Below, in pieces: positions 8,156 to 16,516 of a stretch of 40,080 nt of DNA. The stretch is from RGIG1681 sp045648025 (GTDB lineage: Bacteria; Bacillota; Clostridia; Christensenellales; UBA1242), in contig JAZRNH010000055.1 of the NCBI GenBank assembly GCA_045648025.1, positions 1 through 40,080 of the forward strand, read 5' to 3'. The notes beneath the pieces are model-generated. The model ran no database searches and was not told the origin of the DNA. It saw nothing but the letters and a program-made list of their open reading frames with translations. Both the position numbers and the translations under genes were made by a program. Position 1 is the stretch's first letter, and each line of letters opens with the position of its first letter.

Positions 8156-10345
8156 ATGAAAACAATAAAGAAATTTTCTAAATTTGTTTTTATAAGTTTT
8201 TTCATAATATCGGCGATAACAATTTTATCGTTTGTTTCTTATTACCACCTAATCACACACGGAGTATCTCTTGATAAAGAAAAACTTGAATCATCAAAAT
8301 CAAATTTATCGTTAGAAATTTATGATAAAAGCGGTTCAATTATTTCAGCCGACAAAAACCAATATATAAAAATTAACAAGCTAAACAAAAAAACAACAGC
8401 CGCATTTGTTTCAACCGAAGACAAACGATTTTACAATCACAAAGGAATCGACTACATAAGGATTGGAGGTGCCCTGTTATCAAACATAAAATCAAAAAAT
8501 TTTTCTGAAGGTGCATCAACCATCTCTCAACAACTCATTAAAAACACAATGCTAACAAACGAAAAGACAATTAATAGAAAACTTAAAGAATTTAAACTTG
8601 CACGAAGTCTTGAAAAAGAATATTCAAAAAACGATATTTTAGAGATGTATTTAAACAATATATATTTTGGAAATGGAGCTTACGGCATCGAAACCGCAGC
8701 AAATTATTATTTCAACAAATCAGCTGCAGATTTAACAATTGCAGAATCGGCATTACTTGCCGCAACAATTAATGCCCCAACTATTTACAACATACAAAAA
8801 AACACAGATAAGGTTGTCGAAAGACGAAACTTAATTTTAGAATTAATGAAAAATCAAAACAAGATATCAGAAGAAGAATATAATTCAGCAATTCAAGAAC
8901 CTGTTAACTTGGATATAACAAAACAAACCAGCAATAACTATGTTTACAATGAAATTATTTCAGAAGCATGTAATCATTTAAACATTAATGAAAATGAACT
9001 AAAATATGGAAACTACAAAATTTATACAGGTTACAACCCAGATATAAAAGACTTCATTTCAAACACAATAGAATTAAATTATGAAGAAATCAAAAAGCAA
9101 AATACAGCCGCCATTATTCTCAATAATAAAACAGGTTTGATTGAAGGATTATATGGAACTTCTCAAACGATTGAATCAAAAAAACAACCAGGTTCAACAA
9201 TAAAACCAATACTTGTTTATGCCCCAGCAATCGAAAAAAATATTATATCACCAGCAACAAAAATCAATGACGAAAAAATAAACATATCTGGTTATTCGCC
9301 GGAAAATGCAGATGGAAAATATCATGGATTTATATCAGTTCGTGAATCAATAAAAAACTCATATAATATACCTGCTGTTAAACTATTAAACGAACTTGGT
9401 GTAAACGAGGCTAAAGAATTTGCTAAAAAGTTAAATATAGATTTTCACAATAATGACAATAATTTGGCTTTAGCTCTTGGAGGTTTCACCGAAGGTTTAA
9501 CATTAAATCAAATAGCAGCAGCCTACTCTGCATTTGCAAGTAGCGGAAATTTTAAACCAACAGCATATATTCAAAAAATTACAAAACACAATAAAACGGT
9601 TTATGAAAATAATCCAAAAACCATTAAAGCAATGTCAGATAGCACAGCATATCTCATAACAGATATGTTAATTGACACTGCGAAATCTGGAACGGCAAAA
9701 AAACTTGCTAGTTTAGACTTTCAAGTTGCAGCAAAAACTGGAACCGTTGGCAAACAAAATTCCACAAAAAACACTGATGCATTTTCAGTTGCATACACAA
9801 CAAATCACACAGTAATCACATATATTGGCGGCGATAATTTAAACAAAAATATAAGCGGTTCAACCTACCCGACAATGCTCAATAAAAATATATTACAAAT
9901 GCTTTACAAATCTCAAAAACCAGAAGACTTTAAAAAACCATCTTCTGTTGAAACAAAAATAATCACAAAAAGTGATTACCAAAATAATGAGATTTATTTA
10001 AGTGATTCAGATGACGGCATAAACGAAATTTTTTCAAAAAACAATCTCCCAAAACAAAAAAACACAAAGCCAAATTTAAATTTAGAAGTTTTTAATTTTG
10101 AAAATAGAAAACCAATTTTAAGCTTTTTTACATCAAACAATTTCACTTATAACATAAAAAGAATACAAGAAAATAAGGAAGAAACAATTTCTTCCTTATC
10201 ACCAACAGATGAATTAAAAATTACAAAATTTGAAGATATATCAGCAAAAAATAATGAAATTTACGAATATTTTGTAGAAATTTGCGATAAATCAACAAAT
10301 AAAATATATCAAACAAATAAAATTAAACTAAAAACTTTTAACTAG
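8156..10345 (+). CDS. Class A penicillin-binding protein (glycosyltransferase/transpeptidase)
   Basis: A 729-residue bifunctional peptidoglycan synthase. It has a short cytoplasmic N-terminus and one membrane anchor (about residues 8-30). The GT51 transglycosylase domain has catalytic E88 in STEDKRFYNHKG, GASTISQQLIKN, and a KEYSKNDILEMYLNNIYFG block. The transpeptidase domain has S347-x-x-K350 in QPGSTIKP, S402-Y-N404 and K527-T-G. The last 130 residues look like a small beta-sandwich (Fn3-like) and are not catalytic. I chose the ATG at 8156, which has GAGGT 8 bases upstream, over the ATG at 8123, which has none and would precede the candidate -10. The sigma-G-like promoter suggests a forespore role like B. 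subtilis PbpF/PbpG, which build the germ cell wall; this is inference. Confidence 0.93.
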   Translation: MKTIKKFSKFVFISFFIISAITILSFVSYYHLITHGVSLDKEKLESSKSNLSLEIYDKSGSIISADKNQYIKINKLNKKTTAAFVSTEDKRFYNHKGIDYIRIGGALLSNIKSKNFSEGASTISQQLIKNTMLTNEKTINRKLKEFKLARSLEKEYSKNDILEMYLNNIYFGNGAYGIETAANYYFNKSAADLTIAESALLAATINAPTIYNIQKNTDKVVERRNLILELMKNQNKISEEEYNSAIQEPVNLDITKQTSNNYVYNEIISEACNHLNINENELKYGNYKIYTGYNPDIKDFISNTIELNYEEIKKQNTAAIILNNKTGLIEGLYGTSQTIESKKQPGSTIKPILVYAPAIEKNIISPATKINDEKINISGYSPENADGKYHGFISVRESIKNSYNIPAVKLLNELGVNEAKEFAKKLNIDFHNNDNNLALALGGFTEGLTLNQIAAAYSAFASSGNFKPTAYIQKITKHNKTVYENNPKTIKAMSDSTAYLITDMLIDTAKSGTAKKLASLDFQVAAKTGTVGKQNSTKNTDAFSVAYTTNHTVITYIGGDNLNKNISGSTYPTMLNKNILQMLYKSQKPEDFKKPSSVETKIITKSDYQNNEIYLSDSDDGINEIFSKNNLPKQKNTKPNLNLEVFNFENRKPILSFFTSNNFTYNIKRIQENKEETISSLSPTDELKITKFEDISAKNNEIYEYFVEICDKSTNKIYQTNKIKLKTFN

Positions 10346-11508
10346 TTTGCTTTAATTTCAACAACCTCAATAGTCTCCATTGCTCTATTTAAAATTTCAT
10401 CAAAATCAATTTTATCTTGCTCTCTTTTAACTTTATAAAGCTCTGGCTTAACAATTGGACTATCTGGCAAAAACACTGTGCAACAATCTTCAAAAGGTTT
10501 GATTGAAGTTTCATAAGTATCAATCTTTTTTGCAATATCAATAATCTCACACTTATCAAATGCAATAAGTGGTCTCAAAATTGGAACCTGTTTAACAACC
10601 TCAGAAACAACCGTCATACTTTCAATTGTTTGACTTGCAACTTGTCCAAGATTTTCACCAGTGATAATCATTTTTTTGCCATGTCTTTTTGCAATTCTTT
10701 CAGCAATAGTAAACATCCCTCTTCTAAGCAAAGTAATCATATAAGAATCATCACACTTTTCATGAATTTGCTCTTGAAGTTCAGTCATTGAAACCATATA
10801 AATTGTCATATCTCCAGTATAGGCAGAAATTATTGAAGCAAGTTCTTCAACCTTTTCTCTTGCAGAGTTTGAGGTATATGGAAAACTATGAAAGTGAACA
10901 GCAGCAACTTTGACACCTCTTTTTGCCATCATATAACCAGCAACAGGACTATCAATACCACCAGAAAGAAGCAACAATCCAGAACCTGAAGTTCCAACAG
11001 GCATACCACCCACACCAAAAATCACTTCTTCATAAATATAAGTTTCACCATTTTCTCTAATATCAATACTAAGCACAAAATCTGGCTTTTTTATATCAAC
11101 TTTCAAGTTGTGATTTGTAGCAAGAATTCTTCCACCAACTTTTGCAGAAATTTGCATTGAATTTAATTCTAATCTTTTATCTGCCCTGTTGGTTTCAACC
11201 TTAAAAGTTCCTTTTTTATCTTTCATCATCAAAATAGAATGATTTTCAATTTCTTCCAAATTTGTATCAATCAAATTAGCAACAGAAAACGAAAATATTC
11301 CAGGAATCTTTTTAAGTCTATCAACAATATTAACTTCATCATCTAAATTATAGTTTTTTACAATATATCTACCAGAAATTTTTACAACTTCTAAACTAAA
11401 ATTTTGAAGTGCTTCTTTAATATTTAAAAATAAAGATTTTTCAAAATAACCTCTGTTTTTTCCTTTTAAAAATATTTCTCCAAATCTAATTAAAATCGCT
11501 TTTCTCAT
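10342..11508 (-). CDS. thiI: tRNA 4-thiouridine synthase ThiI
   Basis: A 388-residue ThiI, which adenylates U8 of tRNA and inserts sulfur from a cysteine desulfurase to make s4U. The N-terminal ferredoxin-like part starts IRFGEIFLKGKNR. A THUMP domain follows, then the PP-loop ATPase with SGGIDS (182-187) and GENLGQVASQT. There is no C-terminal rhodanese domain, as is usual in Gram-positives. The ribosome site is AGGAT, 7 bases before the ATG, and the gene follows the cysteine desulfurase by 13 bases, its likely sulfur donor. Its stop codon overlaps that of the converging PBP gene: the four bases CTAG serve both. Confidence 0.95.
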   Translation of the reverse strand: MRKAILIRFGEIFLKGKNRGYFEKSLFLNIKEALQNFSLEVVKISGRYIVKNYNLDDEVNIVDRLKKIPGIFSFSVANLIDTNLEEIENHSILMMKDKKGTFKVETNRADKRLELNSMQISAKVGGRILATNHNLKVDIKKPDFVLSIDIRENGETYIYEEVIFGVGGMPVGTSGSGLLLLSGGIDSPVAGYMMAKRGVKVAAVHFHSFPYTSNSAREKVEELASIISAYTGDMTIYMVSMTELQEQIHEKCDDSYMITLLRRGMFTIAERIAKRHGKKMIITGENLGQVASQTIESMTVVSEVVKQVPILRPLIAFDKCEIIDIAKKIDTYETSIKPFEDCCTVFLPDSPIVKPELYKVKREQDKIDFDEILNRAMETIEVVEIKAN

Positions 11509-11521
11509 AACTTTTATCCTA

Positions 11522-12676
11522 TTACTTTTTTATATTAACATTTTTTTCAAATCTAATTACATTTTTTTCAATAGCTTGAACAATATAATCTAAATCATAT
11601 TCAAAATAAGGCGAAAAACTTATTCTTACACTTCCAACAACATCATTGTCAGAAATGCCCATGGCAGAAAGTATTCTATTTCCTGCTTTTTTTGAAGAAC
11701 AAGCTGAACCTGTTGAAATATAAATTTTATCTGCTTCAAGCGAATACATCAAAACTTCACCTTTAATATTTGAAAATGACATTGAAATAATATAAGGCGA
11801 ACATTCGTCATTACTATTAATTTTTGTAAACTCTGCAATTTTGCTAGACATGATTTTTTGAATAAAATCATTTTTCAATTTTTGCATCTTTGAATAATTT
11901 GATTCCAAATCTTTAATAACTTTATCAGCAGCATAAGCAAAAGAAATTGCACCAGCAACATTTTCAGTTGATGATCTAAAACCCTCTTCTTGACCACCAC
12001 CAACCAAAAGTGAATCAATAACAACAGAGTTTTTTACCCACAAACCAGCAATGCCTCTAACCGCATAAATTTTGTGAGCTGACATAGTGTATAAATCAAC
12101 ACCAAGATCTTGAAGATTAACTTTAATTTTTCCAACTGCTTGAACACCGTCTGAATGAACCAAAATTTTATTATCGAACCCTTTAACGATTTTGACAATT
12201 TCTTTTATATCATTAATTGCACCTGTTTCATTAGAAACATGAATAACAGAAACCAATTTAACTTTTTCGCTAAGCATTAATTTAAGTTTTTCAATATCTG
12301 CTTTGCCATTACTTTGAAGAGGAATCTCATTAACAATGATTCCCTTCTTTTCAAGTCTGTGAGCCGCAGCATAAACACTAGGATGCTCACCAGCAGAAAT
12401 TAAAACTACATCTCCAGATCTTAAATGCACACCTTCAAAAACAGTATTGTTTGATTCGGTTGCACTACCTGTAAAATATAGTGAACCAAATGTTCCTCTA
12501 AGCAAATTCAAAATTGTTTTTCTTGATTCATTTAAAACTTTTTTTGCCTTTATTCCATAAGAATATGCAGCACTAGGATTAAAAAACAATTCATCATTAT
12601 TTTGCTTCATTAAATCATATTCTTCTGCAAAAACTTTTGTTGTTGCAGCATTATCTAAATAATAAAATTTTTCCAT
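11522..12676 (-). CDS. Cysteine desulfurase (NifS/IscS family)
   Basis: A 384-residue PLP enzyme that takes sulfur from cysteine and passes it on as a persulfide. It opens with YLDNAATT, has the PLP lysine K202 in SAHKIYA, and the catalytic C326 in STGSACSSKK. The loop around the cysteine is of the longer IscS/NifS type. Its neighbour thiI, 13 bases downstream, suggests the pair serves tRNA thiolation, as in other Bacillota where a dedicated desulfurase is paired with ThiI. No ribosome site precedes the ATG at 12676; a strong sigma-A promoter ends 6 bases before it, so the mRNA may be leaderless. An upstream in-frame TTG would lie within the promoter spacer and was rejected. Confidence 0.93.
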   Translation of the reverse strand: MEKFYYLDNAATTKVFAEEYDLMKQNNDELFFNPSAAYSYGIKAKKVLNESRKTILNLLRGTFGSLYFTGSATESNNTVFEGVHLRSGDVVLISAGEHPSVYAAAHRLEKKGIIVNEIPLQSNGKADIEKLKLMLSEKVKLVSVIHVSNETGAINDIKEIVKIVKGFDNKILVHSDGVQAVGKIKVNLQDLGVDLYTMSAHKIYAVRGIAGLWVKNSVVIDSLLVGGGQEEGFRSSTENVAGAISFAYAADKVIKDLESNYSKMQKLKNDFIQKIMSSKIAEFTKINSNDECSPYIISMSFSNIKGEVLMYSLEADKIYISTGSACSSKKAGNRILSAMGISDNDVVGSVRISFSPYFEYDLDYIVQAIEKNVIRFEKNVNIKK

Positions 12677-12682
12677 ACAAAT

Positions 12683-12711
12683 ATTATGAAACAATGATGA
12701 TAATTTGTCAA
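12683..12711 (-). promoter_or_regulatory. Sigma-A promoter of the cysteine desulfurase-thiI pair
   Basis: TTGACA (12711-12706), a 17-base spacer and CATAAT (12688-12683), with only 6 bases between the -10 and the ATG. The -35 overlaps the stop region of yunB, so the sulfur genes can be expressed independently of the sporulation genes upstream. Confidence 0.65.
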
Positions 12712-13409
12712 GAACTAAACTTTTCAGGAACCAAATTTAACATATCTGTTAAGTTGTTTGAATTCAAATAAACTTCAGGAATTTTTCCAACTATTAAATT
12801 CTCACATAAAAGCACTTCAGATGAACTATTAACCAAAACTTGTTTTGTTGGAAAAACAACATTAACTTTTATCGAAATAATGAGATATAATTTATGATAG
12901 GTTTGGTTAATTCCTGCCGATTCAAAATTTGAAGTAAAATAACAAAATACTTCACCGTATGGATTGACGGTGTATGCAATCTTGGGACCAATACCAGCAA
13001 AAATTGAAATACCAGAAAAAGCTCCAAGAGAAATCTTTATTGGACTTTTTGCCATTTCTAAAAAGTTATGCATAACAACTTTACTCATAATTTTTGATAG
13101 CACATTTATCTTAACAGAGTTTGTTTCAATATACGAAATATCACCCGAATTATCTTTTGAAATTTTAACCAAATCACCATAACTAACATTTTGATTCATT
13201 GTTTCAGCAATAGCAAGGTTGATAGATTTTGTTGCATAATTCGAAATTTGAGCTTTTGTGTTAAGCACAACAATTGGTGTTGCAAGATACTTGATATAAA
13301 TAATTAACAAAATATTTATAATAACAAAAATCGCAAATATTCTTTGTTTTAAATGAAATTTAGCATCGTTTCTAAATTTTACAAAGAATTTTTTGCGATT
13401 TCTTTTCAT
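12708..13409 (-). CDS. yunB: Sporulation protein YunB
   Basis: A 233-residue protein with one N-terminal membrane segment (about residues 23-45) and a YunB domain outside. Family hallmarks are SLGAFSGISIFAGIGPKI and the stretch ending FESAGINQTYHKLYL, followed by alternating beta strands. YunB is made in the mother cell during sporulation and affects spore formation (family knowledge); its biochemical role is unknown. It follows the spoVAE-type gene by 37 bases. No ribosome site is visible before the ATG, and a weak sigma-E-like promoter ends 5 bases upstream. Confidence 0.85.
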   Translation of the reverse strand: MKRNRKKFFVKFRNDAKFHLKQRIFAIFVIINILLIIYIKYLATPIVVLNTKAQISNYATKSINLAIAETMNQNVSYGDLVKISKDNSGDISYIETNSVKINVLSKIMSKVVMHNFLEMAKSPIKISLGAFSGISIFAGIGPKIAYTVNPYGEVFCYFTSNFESAGINQTYHKLYLIISIKVNVVFPTKQVLVNSSSEVLLCENLIVGKIPEVYLNSNNLTDMLNLVPEKFSS

Positions 13410-13414
13410 ATTAA

Positions 13415-13443
13415 AATATATTAATCGTTGTCACAATTTATTA
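13415..13443 (-). promoter_or_regulatory. Weak sigma-E-like promoter before yunB
   Basis: TAATAAA (13443-13437) fits 5 of 7 positions of KMATATT. After 14 bases AATATATT (13422-13415) fits 6 of 8 positions of CATACAHT. The -10 ends 5 bases before the ATG, the same geometry as at yqfC. The match is modest in such AT-rich DNA. Confidence 0.3.
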
Positions 13444-13446
13444 CTA

Positions 13447-13821
13447 TTAGTTCTTTTTTGATTTTGAACTAGCAAAAAATGATAGCAAATATGAAAGCCC
13501 GATCGACACTGCAATTCCAGCAGAAGTTGCAACAAGTCCACCACCAATTGCACCAAACAAACCATTTGATTTTGCACCATCAATTGCACCCCTTGCAAGT
13601 GCATTTCCAAATCCTGTTATTGGAACGGTTGCACCGGCACCTGCCCACTCAACCAAATAATTATAAATTCCAAAACCACCAAGCACAGCACCAACCATCA
13701 AAAATATAACAAGAATTCTTGCCGGTGTAATCTTTGTTTTTATTTCAATAAACTCTGCAATTAAACAAATTAACCCGCCAACGAAAAATACTTTAACATA
13801 CATAAACAAAGCAGCAAACAT
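13447..13821 (-). CDS. spoVAE: Stage V sporulation protein AE (SpoVAE/SpoVAEb type)
   Basis: A 124-residue membrane protein of the SpoVAC/SpoVAE family, part of the channel that moves Ca-dipicolinate into the spore and releases it at germination. It has about four hydrophobic segments and the family motif GAGATVPITGFGNALARGAI. It is the short SpoVAEb form. The ribosome site AAGGAGGG stands before the ATG. It follows spoVAD by 9 bases in the usual C-D-E order. Confidence 0.92.
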   Translation of the reverse strand: MFAALFMYVKVFFVGGLICLIAEFIEIKTKITPARILVIFLMVGAVLGGFGIYNYLVEWAGAGATVPITGFGNALARGAIDGAKSNGLFGAIGGGLVATSAGIAVSIGLSYLLSFFASSKSKKN

Positions 13822-13830
13822 ACACCCTCC

Positions 13831-14835
13831 TTAAACTTTTTCAATTTGAATCAAATGAGCAACAGACGGAATCGAATCACCCTGTTGATTTGAAGTTGTG
13901 CTCATAAGTGCACCCGTTGCAACAACTAAAATCTTTTTAAAAGTTTCATCTTTCAATTTATCACATATATAAGTTGCAAGTATTGCAGCAGAGCAACCTG
14001 CACCACTTCCACCTTGATAAGACTCTTCTTCAAATGCATAAATTGAATGACCCAAATCTGAATAATTTTGTCCCAAAACATAACCCTTGTCAGACATTAA
14101 TTTTCTCAGTATATCTGAGCCAAGTTTTCCCAGATCACCTGTTGCGATATAATCATAGTCATCTGGATTTGTTTTTGTGTCAGCAAAAAAATTGCAAAGT
14201 GTATCACAAGCCGCTGGTGCCATCGCCGCACCCATATTTGCAATATCAACCACACCAAAATCTTGAACCCTTCCAAAGCAAACTTTTGTAATTTTTAAAT
14301 CCGACTTTTTATTTGAAACAACAAATCCACCACCAGCCGTTACTGTCCACTGAGAATATGATTGTCTTTGATTTCCAAATTCAAGCGGAAACCTATATTG
14401 TCTTTCAGCAGAACTAAAATGACTAATTGCAGAACATAAAATATTATCAAATCCACCACAATCAATAAGTGCCGCAGCCATTCCAATACTTGCAGTTATT
14501 GTTGCACAGGCAGAATAAATTCCAACAAATGGCACTTGTAAAATTTCCGCAACATAATTACTAGAAACCAATTGATTCATAAGGTCACCACCAAGATAAA
14601 TATCTATATCATCAACAGTTAATTTTGAATCATCAATTGCGGTTTCGTTAATTTTTTCGAGCATCTTTCGCTCACCTTTTTCAAATGTCAATTCACCCAT
14701 CTTATCATCTTTGATAAAACTGTTCATATATTTTGAATAGATTCCATTTTTTTCTTTTTCACCAACCAAAGAACCTCTACCAATAATATAACAATCTTTT
14801 TCTAACACCAAAGTTTGTCTTCCAACTCTCTTCAT
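13831..14835 (-). CDS. spoVAD: Stage V sporulation protein AD (SpoVAD)
   Basis: A 334-residue thiolase-fold protein that binds dipicolinic acid and works with the SpoVA channel in the forespore inner membrane. The family shows in the start (G-R-Q-T-x-x-x), YSACATITASI in the place of a thiolase active-site Cys, HFSSAERQYRFPLEFGNQR, and the QGGSGAGCSA glycine loop. Length is normal. The ribosome site AGGTGG lies 6 bases before the ATG and overlaps the end of spoVAC, so translation is likely coupled. Confidence 0.95.
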   Translation of the reverse strand: MKRVGRQTLVLEKDCYIIGRGSLVGEKEKNGIYSKYMNSFIKDDKMGELTFEKGERKMLEKINETAIDDSKLTVDDIDIYLGGDLMNQLVSSNYVAEILQVPFVGIYSACATITASIGMAAALIDCGGFDNILCSAISHFSSAERQYRFPLEFGNQRQSYSQWTVTAGGGFVVSNKKSDLKITKVCFGRVQDFGVVDIANMGAAMAPAACDTLCNFFADTKTNPDDYDYIATGDLGKLGSDILRKLMSDKGYVLGQNYSDLGHSIYAFEEESYQGGSGAGCSAAILATYICDKLKDETFKKILVVATGALMSTTSNQQGDSIPSVAHLIQIEKV

Positions 14836-14845
14836 ACCATACCAC

Positions 14846-15301
14846 CTAAAACAATAAAATTAATGAATAAACTAATCCAACAATCATTGAATATGCAACA
14901 CCGTTAACAATAACCGGACCCGCAACATTAAACATTTTTGAACCAACACCAAAAACTAATCCTTCATTTTTGAATTCAATAGCACAAGATGCAATACTAT
15001 TTGCAAATCCAGAGATAGGAATAAATGTTCCACCTCCTCCAAACTTTGCAATTCTATCAAAAACACCAAATGATGTTAATATAATTGTTATAGTTATAAT
15101 GATAATATTAACCCAAGATCCAACTCTCAAAATATCCATATTTGGATTAAATGACTTAATAACATCACCAAACATTTGACCAATAACACAAATTGTTCCA
15201 CCAACAATAAAAGCATGAAATAATGAATTAAACCAACCAGTTTTTGGTGTTTCTTTTTCTACATACAATAAATAATCTTCATTTTTAATTTCGTCACTCA
15301 T
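14846..15301 (-). CDS. spoVAC: Stage V sporulation protein AC (SpoVAC)
   Basis: A 151-residue membrane protein, the pore-forming member of the SpoVA channel in its family. It has a polar N-terminus and about four membrane segments; the loop FGGGGTFIPISGFANSIAS and EFKNEGLVFGVGSKMF are highly typical. I chose the ATG at 15301, with GGAG 8 bases before it, over a GTG three codons upstream. It heads the spoVAC-spoVAD-spoVAE-yunB run. A TGAATA box at 15365-15360 could be the -35 of a sigma-G promoter, but I find no convincing -10 at 17-18 bases. Confidence 0.94.
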   Translation of the reverse strand: MSDEIKNEDYLLYVEKETPKTGWFNSLFHAFIVGGTICVIGQMFGDVIKSFNPNMDILRVGSWVNIIIITITIILTSFGVFDRIAKFGGGGTFIPISGFANSIASCAIEFKNEGLVFGVGSKMFNVAGPVIVNGVAYSMIVGLVYSLILLF

Positions 15302-15370
15302 ATAAACCACTCCATTTTTCGCATTTTTTATTAAATTTATTTACAAAAACATATTGTTTTATTCATTTTA

Positions 15371-15400
15371 TAAATATTTTTGCAAATTTGAAAAATACTA
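15371..15400 (+). promoter_or_regulatory. Candidate sigma-G promoter of the lipoprotein gene
   Basis: TAAATA (15371-15376), a 17-base spacer and AATACTA (15394-15400). Each box is one base from the sigma-G consensus (TGAATA and CATACTA). The -10 and following bases resemble those before the PBP gene at 8131-8150. A weaker sigma-A reading (TTGCAA, 17 bases, TATAGA) overlaps it. Confidence 0.4.
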
Positions 15401-15425
15401 ATTATAGAAACTCGGAGGTATTTTT

Positions 15426-16481
15426 ATGAAAAATAAAGCTAAAAAAATAATTACAACAACTGTTGTTTCCGCATTATCACTAACAGCAATTGCCTGTGGT
15501 TCATGCGGAACACATTTAAACAAATCAAATGAAAACTCTATTTTAAACAATAAAAAAATTGAAGCAACCGCAATCGCTCCAAATAAACAAATTGGAAAAA
15601 TTGTAGAAACTTCAACAAATGATAGCTATATCAACCCTACTAATTATACAACAAAAACTAGCAATTTAAATAATGACAAGTTTAATGTTTTTGTATTATC
15701 TAGCACACCATTTATCAGTTTAACCAATGAAAATGAAAACGAATTAAATATTAATATCAAAATTCCAACAACCGAAACTTCTCTTGCAAATCAAACACAA
15801 GATGCAGTGTCAAAAGAAGAAAAAACTTTATCATTAAAAAAATCAATGCTTATGATTTATGCAAATGAAATCAACAATGGAAATGTTGCATTTTCAAGAG
15901 AAAATAAAATTAATATCAACAACCAATTAAACCAATTCAAAGCAGCAACATCATCTATTGAAAAATTAAATTCAATCAATTCAGTTATTAATATTATTGA
16001 ATCAAACTTCACACCTGCTTCTGCATATTTCAGAACAAATTTAACAATTGGATACAATAATTTTAACAACCTTCAACCTTCAAATATTGAAATTAATGAA
16101 AACTCAAACAACCATGACATTGCAAATAAAATTGCTTGTATAGTTTCTGAAAATTGCGATTCAAACAAAAATACAAATGAAAATACTCAACCAGCTGAAA
16201 CTATTTCAAACAACACAAATAAATCTCTAAATAATTTAACTAATGAACCTACAGGTCCAAAAATTATCAACTCAATAAACAATCAAAATAATAACAATTT
16301 TAGAAACAATAAATTAATTAATTCAAGGAATAGTATGCAAGAAAATCAAAACAATTTAAGAGCAAATAGATCGCAAGATTTAAATACACCTGAACAATAC
16401 GAACAAACATCAAATGAAATCAACACACCAAGAGCAACAAGAATGCCATACAGAACAACTGCAAACAATATTTTAAGATAA
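15426..16481 (+). CDS. Predicted Asn-rich lipoprotein of unknown function, divergent from spoVA
   Basis: A 351-residue protein I do not recognise. It starts with a Lys-rich stretch, a hydrophobic segment and a Cys (LTAIAC at 24) that fits a lipoprotein signal peptide, although the -3 residue (Ala) is not the commonest. A second Cys is three residues on. A moderately ordered helical region lies at about 135-200. The last 130 residues are low complexity, rich in Asn, Ser and Thr, and end with several Arg residues. The ribosome site GGAGGT is 6 bases before the ATG. Position and a sigma-G-like promoter suggest a forespore-made lipoprotein of the inner spore membrane or coat interface; this is inference. 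Confidence 0.75.
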   Translation: MKNKAKKIITTTVVSALSLTAIACGSCGTHLNKSNENSILNNKKIEATAIAPNKQIGKIVETSTNDSYINPTNYTTKTSNLNNDKFNVFVLSSTPFISLTNENENELNINIKIPTTETSLANQTQDAVSKEEKTLSLKKSMLMIYANEINNGNVAFSRENKININNQLNQFKAATSSIEKLNSINSVINIIESNFTPASAYFRTNLTIGYNNFNNLQPSNIEINENSNNHDIANKIACIVSENCDSNKNTNENTQPAETISNNTNKSLNNLTNEPTGPKIINSINNQNNNNFRNNKLINSRNSMQENQNNLRANRSQDLNTPEQYEQTSNEINTPRATRMPYRTTANNILR

Positions 16482-16484
16482 TAA

Positions 16485-16510
16485 AAAAACACAGATATTT
16501 CTGTGTTTTT
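16485..16510. terminator. Bidirectional terminator between converging genes
   Basis: An 11-bp stem (16485-16495 with 16500-16510), a 4-base loop, and T- or A-tracts on both sides. It serves the lipoprotein gene and the converging gene that ends at 16517. Confidence 0.8.
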
Positions 16511-16516
16511 ATTTTT

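Noticed and set aside
15336..15365. Sigma-G promoter for spoVAC
   Set aside because: A perfect TGAATA -35 is present, but the bases at 17 and 18 spacing (AAATAAA, AATAAAT) fit the -10 consensus poorly. spoVAC should have such a promoter, but I cannot place it.
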